64,000 bases of DNA from JASHSH01 sp036490215 (GCA_036490215.1 DASXEH010000096.1:4676-68675), one strand, 5' to 3'; positions 33,949-43,307 are shown, numbered from the stretch's first letter. Notes: generated by a model not told the origin, from the letters alone. Program-made: numbers and translations.

Positions 33949-34026
33949 GACGCGATCGGGAGATCGTTAGTTACAGATTTTCAGCTGGTCCTTCAAGGGC
34001 TGCGCGGTTCTACCGACCGGGCTGCC

Positions 34027-34350
34027 TCATTGGGCAGAATCGGGGTTTTTTCGGCCCATATCAGCCACGGCCACCACCAGGGCGATGATCTCGGCGCGTG
34101 TGGCCGGATCGACGATCTGGCGGACGGTCTCCAACATGCTGTGAAGTTCGAAACCCGACGGTGTTGTCTGGTCGCCTTCGGGCACCTGGCCATCGCCGCG
34201 GACCTGGCCACCGGAAGGGCGGGGTTTGGCCAATCGTTCGCGGGCTATGTCGAAATTCGAGCTGCGCCGGATGACATGCCGGCCTGCCGGGGCCGCGGTC
34301 TGGTTGAACGATGCGCGGACCGTCCACTTACTTCTCTTCCTGTTGGGCAT
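34027..34350 (-). CDS. Small hypothetical protein between xre and metK
   Basis: 107 residues, start ATG 34350 with an excellent Shine-Dalgarno (GGGGAGGAGC, 6 nt spacing), which is the main reason to call it. The N-terminal half is basic and disordered-looking (MPNRKRSKWTVRASFN); the C-terminal HSMLETVRQIVDPATRAEIIALVVAVADMG should be helical. No family recognised. It lies between the XRE regulator and metK on the same strand, with a terminator just upstream. Confidence 0.55.
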   Translation of the reverse strand: MPNRKRSKWTVRASFNQTAAPAGRHVIRRSSNFDIARERLAKPRPSGGQVRGDGQVPEGDQTTPSGFELHSMLETVRQIVDPATRAEIIALVVAVADMGRKNPDSAQ

Positions 34351-34492
34351 AGCGCTCCTCCCCGGAGTTCCGCCGCGACTTATGTCGCATTCTGTATACG
34401 CAACCGCGTTAGAAACGGATTATCACCCTCCCCTTAATTCACAATAAGGACATGGGGATCGCGGGGAGGCCGATTCAAGGGGACGGCCATAC

Positions 34493-34522
34493 AAAATGCG
34501 GTGCGCCTTTGGGACGCACCGC
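34493..34522 (-). terminator. Intrinsic terminator of the XRE regulator gene
   Basis: On the minus strand GCGGTGCG, a 9-nt loop and CGCACCGC (arms 34515-34522 and 34498-34505) form a perfect 8-bp stem, followed by ATTTTG. It lies about 65 nt after the xre stop. Confidence 0.75.
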
Positions 34523-34586
34523 TTTGGATGGGCTTGAATTTGTGGAACTATCGGCCGATCAATACGATCAACCTATAGTTGATCGG

Positions 34587-35099
34587 CTATTTAGGCTCTT
34601 CCGTCTCGCTGGCCTTGGCCAAGACTTTGGCGAGATCGAAAATGCGGCGACGGACCTGCGGATCGGTGATGCGGTAATAGGCCCGCACCAGTTCCAAAGT
34701 TTCGCGCTTGGTCATCGGATCGGCGCCGGGCATCTCGATCATGTCTTCGGCCCCGCCCGAGATGATCAGCCGGGGGCTCTGCTTGGAGACGCCGTCGGGC
34801 ATGTCGTCGAAGAAGAACGAGACCGGCACGTCAAGAACGCGCGACAGATCGAACAGGCGGGACGCGCCGACGCGATTCGCGCCGCGTTCGTACTTCTGCA
34901 CCTGCTGAAAGGTGAGGCCGATCGCCTCGCCCAGTTTTTCCTGACTCATGCCCATCAGGGTGCGGCGCAGACGCACGCGCGCGCCGACATGGACGTCGAT
35001 CGGATTCGGTTCACCGAGAAGAGTCCGTCCGCGACCGGAACGACGACCGGTCGTTGCTGCGGTTCGACGTTCCACGGTTTTCACACTACCTGCTGCCAT
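34587..35099 (-). CDS. XRE family helix-turn-helix regulator
   Basis: 170 residues. A Cro/C1-type HTH spans about 38-95: VGARVRLRRTLMGMSQEKLGEAIGLTFQQVQKYERGANRVGASRLFDLSRVLDVPVSFFFDD. The N-terminus is basic and flexible, and the C-terminal helix region (ETLELVRAYYRITDPQVRRRIFDLAKVLA) is the conserved tail of a family kept next to metK-trmB in many alphaproteobacteria. The target genes are unknown; control of metK is a natural guess. In those genomes lnt lies directly upstream, which is not so here. Confidence 0.88.
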   Translation of the reverse strand: MAAGSVKTVERRTAATTGRRSGRGRTLLGEPNPIDVHVGARVRLRRTLMGMSQEKLGEAIGLTFQQVQKYERGANRVGASRLFDLSRVLDVPVSFFFDDMPDGVSKQSPRLIISGGAEDMIEMPGADPMTKRETLELVRAYYRITDPQVRRRIFDLAKVLAKASETEEPK

Positions 35100-35567
35100 G
35101 CGAGCCGCCCCAAGAGCACGTTAGTTTGTCGTGTTTCGATTCGGTTCGAGCCGATTCTGAAACAACCCCACCCGTCGCACCAAGCTGGAGGTGGCGAAAT
35201 CATTAGGTTCGCGCCCACCCCAAGTCAACATGCAAACGGCCCGGCAACGACGCGGACTCCAATTTGGCACCGCGCGGTTTGTTCGCGCTCTGCGTGCGTT
35301 GTTGCCGTGCGGCATAGTACGCACGAACGTGCCGCAAACGACAAGAAAGAAATCGAACTTTTCCTTATTTGATGGGGGATTCGGAACTTACTATACATGT
35401 AAAACAAATTCCTCGGAGCGGGCTGTGCAATCATTCCGAGTGGTCGCATTATCTCATCGCGTTGAAGCCAGTACGAAAAGACCGGCTTACATGTTCGTCA
35501 CCGGCGATGAGCGGAATCCGGACGAAACTCATCTACGCCGATCAGTACAACGAGCGGCCGGATCGAA
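35100..35567. other. 468-bp gap without a convincing gene
   Basis: This stretch is less GC-rich than its surroundings, especially 35330-35470. Apart from the candidate xre promoter nothing convincing was found. Short plus-strand frames exist (for example 35369-35578, 69 codons) but they lack good ribosome sites, codon bias and recognisable family features. It may be a remnant left where the conserved lnt-xre junction was broken. Confidence 0.5.
35200..35228 (-). promoter_or_regulatory. Candidate promoter of the XRE gene
   Basis: On the minus strand TTGACT (35228-35223), a 17-nt spacer and TAATGA (35205-35200). It would give a leader of about 95 nt before the start at 35099. The -10 is weak. 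Confidence 0.35.
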
Positions 35568-35960
35568 TCAGGCGGTGAGGTCGAGCACCCGGCCCGACGC
35601 CAGCGGCGTCGGCAGTCCGGGAATCTGAACATCGGCGGAGGCGTTGGCTTCGACCTGCGCCGTGTTCTGGTAGGTGGAGGCGACTTGTTGCGACGAACGC
35701 GGAGGCGCCGTCAGCGCCGCGCCGCCGCCTTCTTGGACGAAGAGTTGAGCCGCGAAGGTGCTGGCAACCTGGTCGGGAAGATTGGCGCCACCGCGGCCCG
35801 TGCCGGTGCCTGAGTCGAAGCCGACGCCATTCTGTGCGACAGAGGCTTCAACGGTGGCGCCTACCTGCGATGCAATGGGTGCCCGGCCCCCGGTCCCAAC
35901 GGACGCGAGGCCGGCGATACCTGATGCCGACGAGGTAGACGAAGAAACAGTAGCAACCAA
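35568..35960 (-). CDS. Low-complexity hypothetical protein with TTG start
   Basis: 130 residues from TTG 35960, chosen because GGGGAGGGG stands about 6 nt upstream. The chain is rich in Ala, Gly, Ser, Thr and Val (VATVSSSTSSASGIAGLASVGTGG) and ends LPTPLASGRVLDLTA. No signal peptide or membrane helix. The segment VASTYQNTAQVEANASADVQIPGLP recalls short alphaproteobacterial hypothetical proteins ending in a hydrophobic LDL-type tail, but no function is known. Confidence 0.55.
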   Translation of the reverse strand: MVATVSSSTSSASGIAGLASVGTGGRAPIASQVGATVEASVAQNGVGFDSGTGTGRGGANLPDQVASTFAAQLFVQEGGGAALTAPPRSSQQVASTYQNTAQVEANASADVQIPGLPTPLASGRVLDLTA

Positions 35961-36141
35961 AGCGAACCCCTCCCCAGGCGTCGCCCATTGCGCATCTATA
36001 CCAAATTTTAACGAATGAGTCCGGGCAAACCAGTGAGGACCGTCACTTTTTATGCAGTTTCATTGCGGACTTGGTCCCGAAAGCCGATCCGGGGTAGGGT
36101 GCCCGCCCATTCCAACCACCATTTTCCGCTAGATCGCTGCC

Positions 36142-37752
36142 ATGACTGATGATTCCGCCCTTCCGAACGATCCCGCCCGTGCCGCCTCCGCCTGGCCATT
36201 CCAAGAGGCGCGCCAATTGTTGGATGAACGGCTTAAAGGGCAGGTGCCGGCCAAGGGCTACGTCCTGTTCGAAACCGGCTATGGACCGTCGGGCCTGCCT
36301 CATATCGGCACCTTTGGCGAAGTGGTGCGCACAACCATGGTGCGCCGCGCCTTCGCCAAGCTGGCGCCCCAGATTCCGACGCGGCTGTTCGCGTTCTCGG
36401 ACGATCGCGACGGCCTGCGCAAGGTGCCCGACAACGTGCCCAACAAGGACATGCTGGCCACCCATCTCGGCAAGCCGCTCACCAGCATCCCCGATCCGTT
36501 CGGCACGCATCCCAGTTTCGGCGAACACAACAATGCGATGTTGCGCGGCTTCCTCGACTCGTTCGGTTTTCAATACGAGTTTCAGAGCTCGACCGATTGG
36601 TACACCTCGGGCCGGTTCGACAAGGGCTGCCTGGCCGTGCTCGCGAACTACGACGCGATCATGGATGTGATGCTGCCGACGCTCGGCGAAGAGCGGCAGC
36701 AGACCTATAGCCCGTTCCTGCCGGTGTCGGAAAAGAACGGCCAGGTGCTGCAGGTGCCGGTGGTCGAACGCAACGTCGCCGCCGGCACGATCGTCTACAA
36801 GGACGAAGACGGCAGCCTGGTCGAGACGCCGGTAACCGGCGGCAAGGTCAAGCTGCAGTGGAAAGCCGACTGGGCGATGCGCTGGTACGTGCTCGGCGTC
36901 GATTACGAGATGTCGGGCAAGGACCTGATCTCGAGCTACGATCTCGCCAGCAAGATCTGCCGCATCCTCGGTGGCCAGCCGCCGCTCAACCTGACCTACG
37001 AGCTGTTCCTCGACGAAAAGGCGCAGAAGATTTCGAAGTCGAAGGGCAACGGCCTCTCGGTCGAAGATTGGCTGACCTATGGCTCGCCGGAAAGCCTGGC
37101 GCTGTTCATGTATCACAAGCCGCGCGCGGCGAAGCGTCTGCACTTCGACGTGATCCCGCGCGCCATCGACGAATACTTCACCTTCCTGCAGAAGTATCCG
37201 GCCGAGGACGCCAAGCGTCAGCTCGACAATCCGGTCTGGCACATCCACAACGGTGCGCCGCCGGCCGGCTTGCCCGGCGATGTGACATTCAATCTGCTGA
37301 TCAACCTGGCCTCGGTCTGCCATGCGGAAGACCGGCAGGTGTTGTGGAGCTTCATCAGCCGCTATCGTCCCGGCGTCACGCCCGAGTCGGCGCCGGTGCT
37401 CGACAAGCTGGTCGATTACGCCGTCACCTACTACAAGGATCGCGTCAAGCCGCTGAAGAAATATCGCCTGCCCACCGAGGCGGAGCGGCCGGCGCTCGAA
37501 GAGCTGGAGCGCGAACTCGCTGCGCTGCCGAAAGGTGCCGAGGCCGAAGCGGTGCAGACGATCGTCTACGAAGTGGGCAAGCATCACGCCGCCGTGTTTC
37601 CCGAACTCAGGGCGTGGTTCGGCGCGCTCTACAAGCTTCTGCTGGGCCAGGACGAAGGGCCGCGCATGGGATCGTTCATCGCGCTTTTCGGTATCGACGA
37701 GACGCGCGCGCTGTTGAAGCGGGTGCTGGCCGGCGAGGACCTGTCGAAATAG
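36142..37752 (+). CDS. lysS: Lysyl-tRNA synthetase, class I
   Basis: Charges tRNA-Lys. This is the class I (archaeal-type) enzyme used by most alphaproteobacteria rather than class II LysRS. 536 residues. HIGH motif appears as P-H-I-G-T (53-57) and KMSKS as KISKSKG (296-302), and the C-terminal part is all-helical as in this family. It stands alone and is followed by a hairpin. Confidence 0.95.
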   Translation: MTDDSALPNDPARAASAWPFQEARQLLDERLKGQVPAKGYVLFETGYGPSGLPHIGTFGEVVRTTMVRRAFAKLAPQIPTRLFAFSDDRDGLRKVPDNVPNKDMLATHLGKPLTSIPDPFGTHPSFGEHNNAMLRGFLDSFGFQYEFQSSTDWYTSGRFDKGCLAVLANYDAIMDVMLPTLGEERQQTYSPFLPVSEKNGQVLQVPVVERNVAAGTIVYKDEDGSLVETPVTGGKVKLQWKADWAMRWYVLGVDYEMSGKDLISSYDLASKICRILGGQPPLNLTYELFLDEKAQKISKSKGNGLSVEDWLTYGSPESLALFMYHKPRAAKRLHFDVIPRAIDEYFTFLQKYPAEDAKRQLDNPVWHIHNGAPPAGLPGDVTFNLLINLASVCHAEDRQVLWSFISRYRPGVTPESAPVLDKLVDYAVTYYKDRVKPLKKYRLPTEAERPALEELERELAALPKGAEAEAVQTIVYEVGKHHAAVFPELRAWFGALYKLLLGQDEGPRMGSFIALFGIDETRALLKRVLAGEDLSK

Positions 37753-37764
37753 GTGCACGAAAAC

Positions 37765-37790
37765 GGCCGGCCCACAGAGGTGAGCCGGCC
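37765..37790 (+). terminator. Hairpin after lysS
   Basis: GGCCGGC (37765-37771) and GCCGGCC (37784-37790), a perfect 7-bp stem with a 12-nt loop, begin 12 nt after the lysS stop and end 30 nt before the stop of the converging small gene. No T-tract follows. Confidence 0.55.
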
Positions 37791-37819
37791 ATCTTCGCAC
37801 TCATTGATTATCGGCTTGG

Positions 37820-38101
37820 CTAAGGCGTGTTGTTGTCGATGCCGCCGCGCCCAGTCTGCGGACCGCGGTCGACGTCAGGATTCGTGTAGACCGGCGCGAC
37901 CGGTTGCACTTCCCAGGTCTGGCCGGCGATCACCGCAACTCCATTCGATGCGCCGACGGGGGCGCCTACCTCCGGCGGTGTATAGGCTTGGGTCTGGGGA
38001 TCGTAATATCCCCCGCCTTGACCTTGCTGGGCCTGGGCTGCGGTCGCAGCGACCGTCGCAAGAGCCACGGCGCCGGCAAACATCAGTGGAAGCTTATTCA
38101 T
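37820..38101 (-). CDS. Small secreted hypothetical protein
   Basis: 93 residues from ATG 38101 (MNKLPLMF...). The frame continues 11 codons up, but the signal peptide begins here: helix LMFAGAVALATVAATA, cleavage near AQA-QQ. The mature part is Gly/Gln/Pro/Tyr-rich (QGGGYYDPQTQAYTPPEVGAP) and probably unfolded or periplasmic. No family recognised. CACAATGGAGAGCGCCA upstream supplies GGAG at good spacing. Confidence 0.65.
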   Translation of the reverse strand: MNKLPLMFAGAVALATVAATAAQAQQGQGGGYYDPQTQAYTPPEVGAPVGASNGVAVIAGQTWEVQPVAPVYTNPDVDRGPQTGRGGIDNNTP

Positions 38102-38287
38102 TGGCGCTCTCCATTGTGAGCTCGTTCCGCACAACCGGATGGCCTATCCAGGCGGTCGCGGAACACCGTACCCAAACCGCTAAGTAGGTTTTTCGGTCAG
38201 CGCGATAACCCGTTATAGTCGCCGGGTGGGTATGCAGAATCGCATCGCGTTCTTTTTGTGATTGTGGTGGCCCGATGGAGTGGCCCA

Positions 38288-39187
38288 GTGGAATGGGATG
38301 ATCTCAAGACGTTTCTGGCGATCAGTCGCGAAGGCACGCTGTCGGCGGCGGCGCGCAGCCTCGGCGTGACACAGACCACCGTCGGCCGGCGGCTCGACGC
38401 GTTGCACAAACGCGCGGGTGTGCGGCTGTTGCAGAAGACGCCGACCGGCTATGTGCTGACCGAAGCGGGCGAGCATATCCTCGCCAATGTGCAGACGATG
38501 GAAGCCGAGGCGCTGGCCGTCGAATTGGCGGTGACCGGCGACGATGTGCGCCTGGCGGGATTGGTGCGCGTGACGATGGTGTCGATGATCGCGACACGCG
38601 TGCTTGCGCCGACCTTGGCCGAATTTCACGCCCGCTATCCCGACATCGTTCTCGAGGTCAATGTCGATCCGCATCCGCTCAACCTCGCGCGGCGCGAAGC
38701 CGATATTGCATTGCGCATCGGCCGCTTCGACCAGAATGACGTGATCGTGCGCAAGGTGGGCGAGTTCTCCATGAGCATCTATGCGTCGCCGACCTATCTC
38801 GAAAAGCATGGCATGCCTGACTTCAATACCAACGCCGCCGGCCACCGCAAAGTGACGGCCGGTGTCGATTTCATGTCGGGCTCGACCTTCAGCTGGTTCG
38901 AGAAGGTGACGTCGCGCGCCACCGTCAGCCTGCGCGCCAATATGGAAGTGCAGATCGAGGCCTGTCAGAAAGGTCTCGGTCTCGGCTGTCTGCCCGATTA
39001 CGTCGCAGCCGAGGTGCCGGGCTTGGTGAGGCTCGATGCGCCGGTGTTGCCGCCGCGCGAATTGTGGCTGGGGGTGCATCGCGATCTGCATGGCGCGCCG
39101 CGCATCCGCGCCGTACTGGATCACATCACCGAAATCGCACGCCGCGTCGCCCCGGTCGGCGCCGGCGCCTGGACGGAGCTCGCATGA
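38288..39187 (+). CDS. LysR family transcriptional regulator
   Basis: 299 residues from GTG 38288, chosen because GGAG lies about 8 nt upstream and homologues begin near EWDDLKTFL. The N-terminal HTH is LSAAARSLGVTQTTVGRRLDALHKRAGVRLLQKTPTGYVLT; the C-terminal part is the effector-binding domain. The T-x-V-G-R pattern fits the LysR subgroup with TTVSRRL-type recognition helices. Its stop overlaps the start of the next gene (ATGA), so it leads the operon that continues into the queuosine genes. Confidence 0.9.
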   Translation: MEWDDLKTFLAISREGTLSAAARSLGVTQTTVGRRLDALHKRAGVRLLQKTPTGYVLTEAGEHILANVQTMEAEALAVELAVTGDDVRLAGLVRVTMVSMIATRVLAPTLAEFHARYPDIVLEVNVDPHPLNLARREADIALRIGRFDQNDVIVRKVGEFSMSIYASPTYLEKHGMPDFNTNAAGHRKVTAGVDFMSGSTFSWFEKVTSRATVSLRANMEVQIEACQKGLGLGCLPDYVAAEVPGLVRLDAPVLPPRELWLGVHRDLHGAPRIRAVLDHITEIARRVAPVGAGAWTELA

Positions 39188-40026
39188 CGCTGAAACCTCT
39201 CATCGTCATCGCCGACGACTACGCTATCTCACCCGGCGTATCGCGCGGCATTCTCGAACTGGCTGAGGCGGGACGCATCTCGGGCACCGGTTCGATGGTG
39301 ACGATGCCGCATTGGCCCGAGGCGGCGGTGGCAATGAAGCCGCTCGCCGGGCGCTTCTCCGTGGGTCTGCATCTGACGCTGACCGATCAGAAGCCGTTGG
39401 GCGCGATGCCGCGCCTCGCGCCCGAAGGCCGTTTCCCGACGATCGGCGCGCTCAGCCGCCAGGCCAATACCGGCCGCTTGCCGATCGACGAGATCGCCGC
39501 CGAGTTCGATCGCCAACTCGACATGTTCGAGAGGCATTTCGGCCGGCAGCCGGATTTCATCGATGGCCATCAGCATTGCCAGCAGCTGCCCGGCATCCGC
39601 ACCCTGGTGATCGAGGCCTGCACAACGCGTCTTGCCGCCCATGGCACCTGGCTGCGCGATGCCTGGGACGGGATCGGCAATCAGATCGCCCGGCGCTCCT
39701 TCGAAGGCGCGATGGTCGGCTGGCTGGGCCGCGGTCTGCATCGCGATGCGCAGCGGCGCGGCATCAAGACCAATCGCGGCTTCACCGGAGTCTATGGTTT
39801 CGGCAAGGTCGAATGGGGCGCGGAGCTGCCGCGCATGCTGAAGGGCGCCGGCGAAAACACGATGCTGATGGTCCATCCCGGTCATCCGGACGAGGAATTG
39901 GCGGCGGTGGATAGCTGGGTTGGGCCACGCGAAGGGGAATGGGCCTCTATGATGGGTGAGGCTTTTCCCCGCGATCTGGCCCAGCGCGGCTTTCGCGTCG
40001 CCACCGGCGCGGCCTTTCCGGGTTGA
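39184..40026 (+). CDS. ChbG/HpnK family carbohydrate deacetylase (YdjC-like)
   Basis: 280 residues. The metal-binding residues of the YdjC fold are visible: DD in IVIADDYAISPGV (11-12), H in SVGLHLTLTDQ and H in DFIDGHQHCQQLP. Such enzymes remove acetyl groups from chitooligosaccharides (ChbG) or act on hopanoid side chains (HpnK). Neither pathway is seen nearby, so the substrate is open. Starts 4 nt inside the LysR gene; queA begins 34 nt downstream. Confidence 0.87.
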   Translation: MTLKPLIVIADDYAISPGVSRGILELAEAGRISGTGSMVTMPHWPEAAVAMKPLAGRFSVGLHLTLTDQKPLGAMPRLAPEGRFPTIGALSRQANTGRLPIDEIAAEFDRQLDMFERHFGRQPDFIDGHQHCQQLPGIRTLVIEACTTRLAAHGTWLRDAWDGIGNQIARRSFEGAMVGWLGRGLHRDAQRRGIKTNRGFTGVYGFGKVEWGAELPRMLKGAGENTMLMVHPGHPDEELAAVDSWVGPREGEWASMMGEAFPRDLAQRGFRVATGAAFPG

Positions 40027-40060
40027 CGCGCCGTCGTCCGGCTGGCACACCCCCGCTGCC

Positions 40061-41104
40061 ATGAAAGTCGACGATTTCGCCTTTGACCTGCCGCGCGACC
40101 TGATCGCCGAGCGCCCCGCGCGCCCGCGCGACGCGGCGAAGCTGCTGGTGGTGCAGCCGGATCATCTCGAAGACCGGATCGTGCGTGATCTGCCGGACTT
40201 CTTGCGTCCGGGCGATGTGCTGGTGGTCAACGACACGAAGGTGATCCCGGCGCGGCTGCGCGGTCATCGTGGGATCGCCAAGATCGAGGTCACGCTGATG
40301 GAGCCGGCGGCCGAGCCGGGGCAGTGGCACGCGCTCGCCCGGCCGGCGAAGAAGCTGAAGCCCGGTGATCGCATCGATTTCACGCCCGAGTTCTCAGCCA
40401 GTGTCGCCGCGCGCGGCGAAGCGGGCGAGACCACACTGGCCTTCGACCGTTCCGGCGAAACGCTGATGGCGGCGATCGAACAGCATGGCGAGGTGCCGCT
40501 ACCGCCGTATATCCCGCGCGATCATGGCGCCGATGCACAGGATCGCGTCGATTACCAGACGATCTATGCCCGCGAACCGGGCGCGGTGGCCGCGCCGACC
40601 GCGGGATTGCATTTCACACCCGAGCTTCTGGCGACGCTGGCGGAACGCGGCATCACCCGCGAGACGGTGACGCTGCATGTCGGCGCGGGCACGTTCCTGC
40701 CCGTCACCGCCGATGACACGGCCGATCATAAGATGCACAGCGAACGCGGCACAATCACCGCCGAGGTGGCGGCGCGCATCAATGCCGCGCGCGCCAAGGG
40801 CGGGCGTATCGTTGCGGTGGGTACGACCGCGCTGCGGCTCCTGGAAAGTGCCGCCAATGAGCAGGGCGAGATCGTACCCTTCGCCGGCAGCACCGCGATC
40901 TTCATCACGCCCGGCTATCGCTTCAAAGCGGTCGATGTGCTGATGACCAATTTCCATCTGCCGCGTTCGACGCTGTTCATGCTGGTCTCGGCCTTCGCCG
41001 GGCTGGAGCGGATGCGTTCGGCTTATGCCCATGCGATCCAGTCCGGGTATCGCTTTTATTCCTACGGCGATGCGTCGCTGTTGTTCCGTGCGGAGAATGC
41101 ATGA
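40061..41104 (+). CDS. queA: S-adenosylmethionine:tRNA ribosyltransferase-isomerase QueA
   Basis: Transfers the ribosyl part of SAM to preQ1-tRNA, giving epoxyqueuosine. 347 residues from ATG 40061. Typical blocks: FDLPRDLIAERPARPRDAAKLLVV, VLVVNDTKVIPARLRG, VPLPPYI, YQTIYAREPGAVAAPTAGLHFT, LHVGAGTFLPV and TNFHLPRSTLFMLVSAFAG. Ends 4 nt inside tgt (ATGA), so coupled. Confidence 0.96.
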   Translation: MKVDDFAFDLPRDLIAERPARPRDAAKLLVVQPDHLEDRIVRDLPDFLRPGDVLVVNDTKVIPARLRGHRGIAKIEVTLMEPAAEPGQWHALARPAKKLKPGDRIDFTPEFSASVAARGEAGETTLAFDRSGETLMAAIEQHGEVPLPPYIPRDHGADAQDRVDYQTIYAREPGAVAAPTAGLHFTPELLATLAERGITRETVTLHVGAGTFLPVTADDTADHKMHSERGTITAEVAARINAARAKGGRIVAVGTTALRLLESAANEQGEIVPFAGSTAIFITPGYRFKAVDVLMTNFHLPRSTLFMLVSAFAGLERMRSAYAHAIQSGYRFYSYGDASLLFRAENA

Positions 41105-42228
41105 CCCGTTTTCATCTCACCATCGCCACCACCGACGGCAAGGCGCGCACCGGCCAAATCACCACGGCGCATGGGCCGATCGATACGCCGACCTTCATGC
41201 CGGTGGGCACGGTCGGCACGGTGAAGGCGATGACGCCCGACGCGGTGCGCGGCACCGGCGCGCAGATGATCCTGGGCAACACCTATCACCTGATGCTGCG
41301 CCCGACCTCGGAGCGCGTGGCGCGGCTGGGCGGTTTGCACAAATTCATGGATTGGTCCGGGCCAATCCTGACCGACTCGGGCGGATTCCAGGTGATGAGC
41401 CTGGCCAAGCTGCGGAAGATGTCCGAGAAGGGTGTCGAGTTCCAATCCCATCTCGACGGCTCGAAACATATGTTGAGTCCCGAGCGCGCGATGGAAATTC
41501 AGAACCAACTCGACGCGACCGTCACCATGGCGCTCGACGAATGCACGCCGTTCCCCGCCGAGGAGAAGGTGGCCGCCGACTCGATGCGTCTGTCGATGCG
41601 TTGGGCGAAGCGCTGCCGCGAAGCCTTCGTGCCGCGCGAAGGCTATGCGCTGTTCGGCATCCAGCAGGGCAGTGTCTATGAAGGCCTCCGCGCCGAGTCC
41701 TCGGCCGCGCTCACCGAGATCGGCTTCGACGGTTACGCCGTGGGTGGGCTGGCGGTGGGCGAGGGGCAGGAGACGATGTTCTCGGTCCTCGATCACTGCG
41801 TGACGACCTTGCCGGACGACAAGCCGCGCTACCTGATGGGGGTGGGGCGTCCGTCCGATATCGTCGGTTCGGTGCTGCGCGGCATCGACATGTTCGATTG
41901 CGTGCTGCCCACGCGCTCAGGCCGCACCGGTCAGGCCTTCACGCGGCGGGGCACGGTCAATATGAAGAACGCGCGGCACCAGGACGATTCGCGCCCGCTC
42001 GACGAGGCGTGCACCTGCCCGGCCTGCACCCGTTACAGCCGGGCCTATCTGCACCATCTGATCCGCACCGGCGAGATCCTGGGCGCGATGCTGCTGACAT
42101 GGCATAATCTGCAGTATTATCAGGATTTGATGCGCGGCATTCGCGCCGCCATCACCGATCACCGGTTGACCGCCTTTGCGGCCGAGACCGCGGCGCTCGA
42201 GGCGCTCGGCGATATCGATCCGCTCTGA
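41101..42228 (+). CDS. tgt: tRNA-guanine transglycosylase
   Basis: Exchanges G34 for preQ1 in tRNAs for Asp, Asn, His and Tyr. 375 residues. Nucleophile region GIDMFDCVLPTRSGRTGQAFT, base-binding LTDSGGFQVMSL, YAVGGLAVGEG and the Zn site CTCPACTRYSRAYLHHL (C-x-C-x2-C plus His) are all intact. Lies between queA (4-nt overlap) and an NMO-like gene (35 nt). Confidence 0.97.
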   Translation: MTRFHLTIATTDGKARTGQITTAHGPIDTPTFMPVGTVGTVKAMTPDAVRGTGAQMILGNTYHLMLRPTSERVARLGGLHKFMDWSGPILTDSGGFQVMSLAKLRKMSEKGVEFQSHLDGSKHMLSPERAMEIQNQLDATVTMALDECTPFPAEEKVAADSMRLSMRWAKRCREAFVPREGYALFGIQQGSVYEGLRAESSAALTEIGFDGYAVGGLAVGEGQETMFSVLDHCVTTLPDDKPRYLMGVGRPSDIVGSVLRGIDMFDCVLPTRSGRTGQAFTRRGTVNMKNARHQDDSRPLDEACTCPACTRYSRAYLHHLIRTGEILGAMLLTWHNLQYYQDLMRGIRAAITDHRLTAFAAETAALEALGDIDPL

Positions 42229-42263
42229 TTGCGGTATCGCTGGTCAAGGGGGGGGAGGGTTTC

Positions 42264-43307
42264 ATGGTCATAAATCCATTGCTCCAACGGCTCGGCATGG
42301 AGCATCCGATCATCCAGGGGCCGATGGCCGGCAGCGGCTCGTCGCCTGAACTGACGGCTGCGGTTTCCAACGCCGGCGGGCTGGGCTCGCTGGGCGTGTC
42401 CTATATGACGCCCGAGCAGATCGTTGAAGAGATTCGCAAGACGCGCGCGCTGACCTCGCGCCCTTTTGCGGTGAACCTGTTCGCCGGCGCATGGCAGACG
42501 GAAAACAAAGGCGATCCCGCGCCGATGCTCGACGTGATGACGCATATTCACAACGAGCTCGGCCTTCCGGCGCTAGAGGCGCCGACGGTGCCCGCCGATC
42601 CGTATCCGGCGCAATTCGAGGCTGTGCTGAAGGAAAAGCCGGCTGCGTTCAGCTTCACCTTCGGCCTGCCCCATGCCGACGATCTGGCGCGGCTGCGCCA
42701 GGCCGGCATCGTCACCATGGGCACGGCCACCACAATTCGCGAAGGCATCCTGCTGAAGGAAGCCGGTGTCGATGCGGTCATCGCGCAGGGTGTCGAAGCC
42801 GGCGGCCATCGCGGCACCTTCGCGGGCGCGTTTGACGTGTCGATGGTGCCGACCATGCATCTGGTGACCGAGCTGCACCGCGGGCCGCCGGTACTCGCGG
42901 CGGGCGGGCTGATGGACGGCGTCGACATCAATGTGGCGCTGGCGGCCGGTGCGACGGCCGGTGTGCTGGGCACCGCGTTCCTGGTCACACCCGAATCGGG
43001 TTCCTATGAAGCGCACAAACAGGCCGTGCTGGCTGCGCGCAGCGATACCACGGTGATCACGCGCGCCTTCTCGGGCCGGCCGGCGCGTGGGCTCTACAAC
43101 ACCTTCATCGCCAATCTGGATAGCCGTGCCGCGCGTATCCTGCCCTATCCCTACCAAAACGCCCTGACGCGGCCGATGCGCAACGCGGCTGGTAAGAAAG
43201 GCCTGTCGCAATATCTCTCGCTCTGGGCCGGAAAAGGCGTGGCCCGGGCGCGCGCCATGCCGGCCGCGGAACTGATGCGCGCCCTCGTCGCGGAGATGCA
43301 ACGCTGA
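42264..43307 (+). CDS. Nitronate monooxygenase / 2-nitropropane dioxygenase-like flavoprotein
   Basis: FMN TIM-barrel protein of 347 residues, nitronate monooxygenase family (also related to FabK). Seen: HPIIQGPMAGSGSSPELTAAVSNAGGLGSLG at the N-terminus, AVIAQGVEAGGHRGTF (phosphate-binding loop and the His region) and PVLAAGGLMDGVDINVALAAGATAGVLGTAFLV. GGGGGGAGGG precedes the ATG. It lies inside the queuosine operon between tgt and queF, although no step of that pathway needs it. Detoxifying nitronates is the default guess. Confidence 0.88.
   Translation: MVINPLLQRLGMEHPIIQGPMAGSGSSPELTAAVSNAGGLGSLGVSYMTPEQIVEEIRKTRALTSRPFAVNLFAGAWQTENKGDPAPMLDVMTHIHNELGLPALEAPTVPADPYPAQFEAVLKEKPAAFSFTFGLPHADDLARLRQAGIVTMGTATTIREGILLKEAGVDAVIAQGVEAGGHRGTFAGAFDVSMVPTMHLVTELHRGPPVLAAGGLMDGVDINVALAAGATAGVLGTAFLVTPESGSYEAHKQAVLAARSDTTVITRAFSGRPARGLYNTFIANLDSRAARILPYPYQNALTRPMRNAAGKKGLSQYLSLWAGKGVARARAMPAAELMRALVAEMQR

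Noticed and set aside
33894..33990. SAM-II or SAM/SAH riboswitch before metK
   Set aside because: The conserved cores of these classes were not found; only a hairpin is supported, so it is listed as a structured leader.
35191..35628. Plus-strand frames in the xre upstream gap (145 and 69 codons)
   Set aside because: No good ribosome site, no codon bias, no family signal, and the longer one runs into the antisense of the 35568-35960 gene.
36043..37800. Minus-strand frame of 585 codons opposite lysS
   Set aside because: lysS has both class I motifs and full length; the antisense product has no recognisable features.
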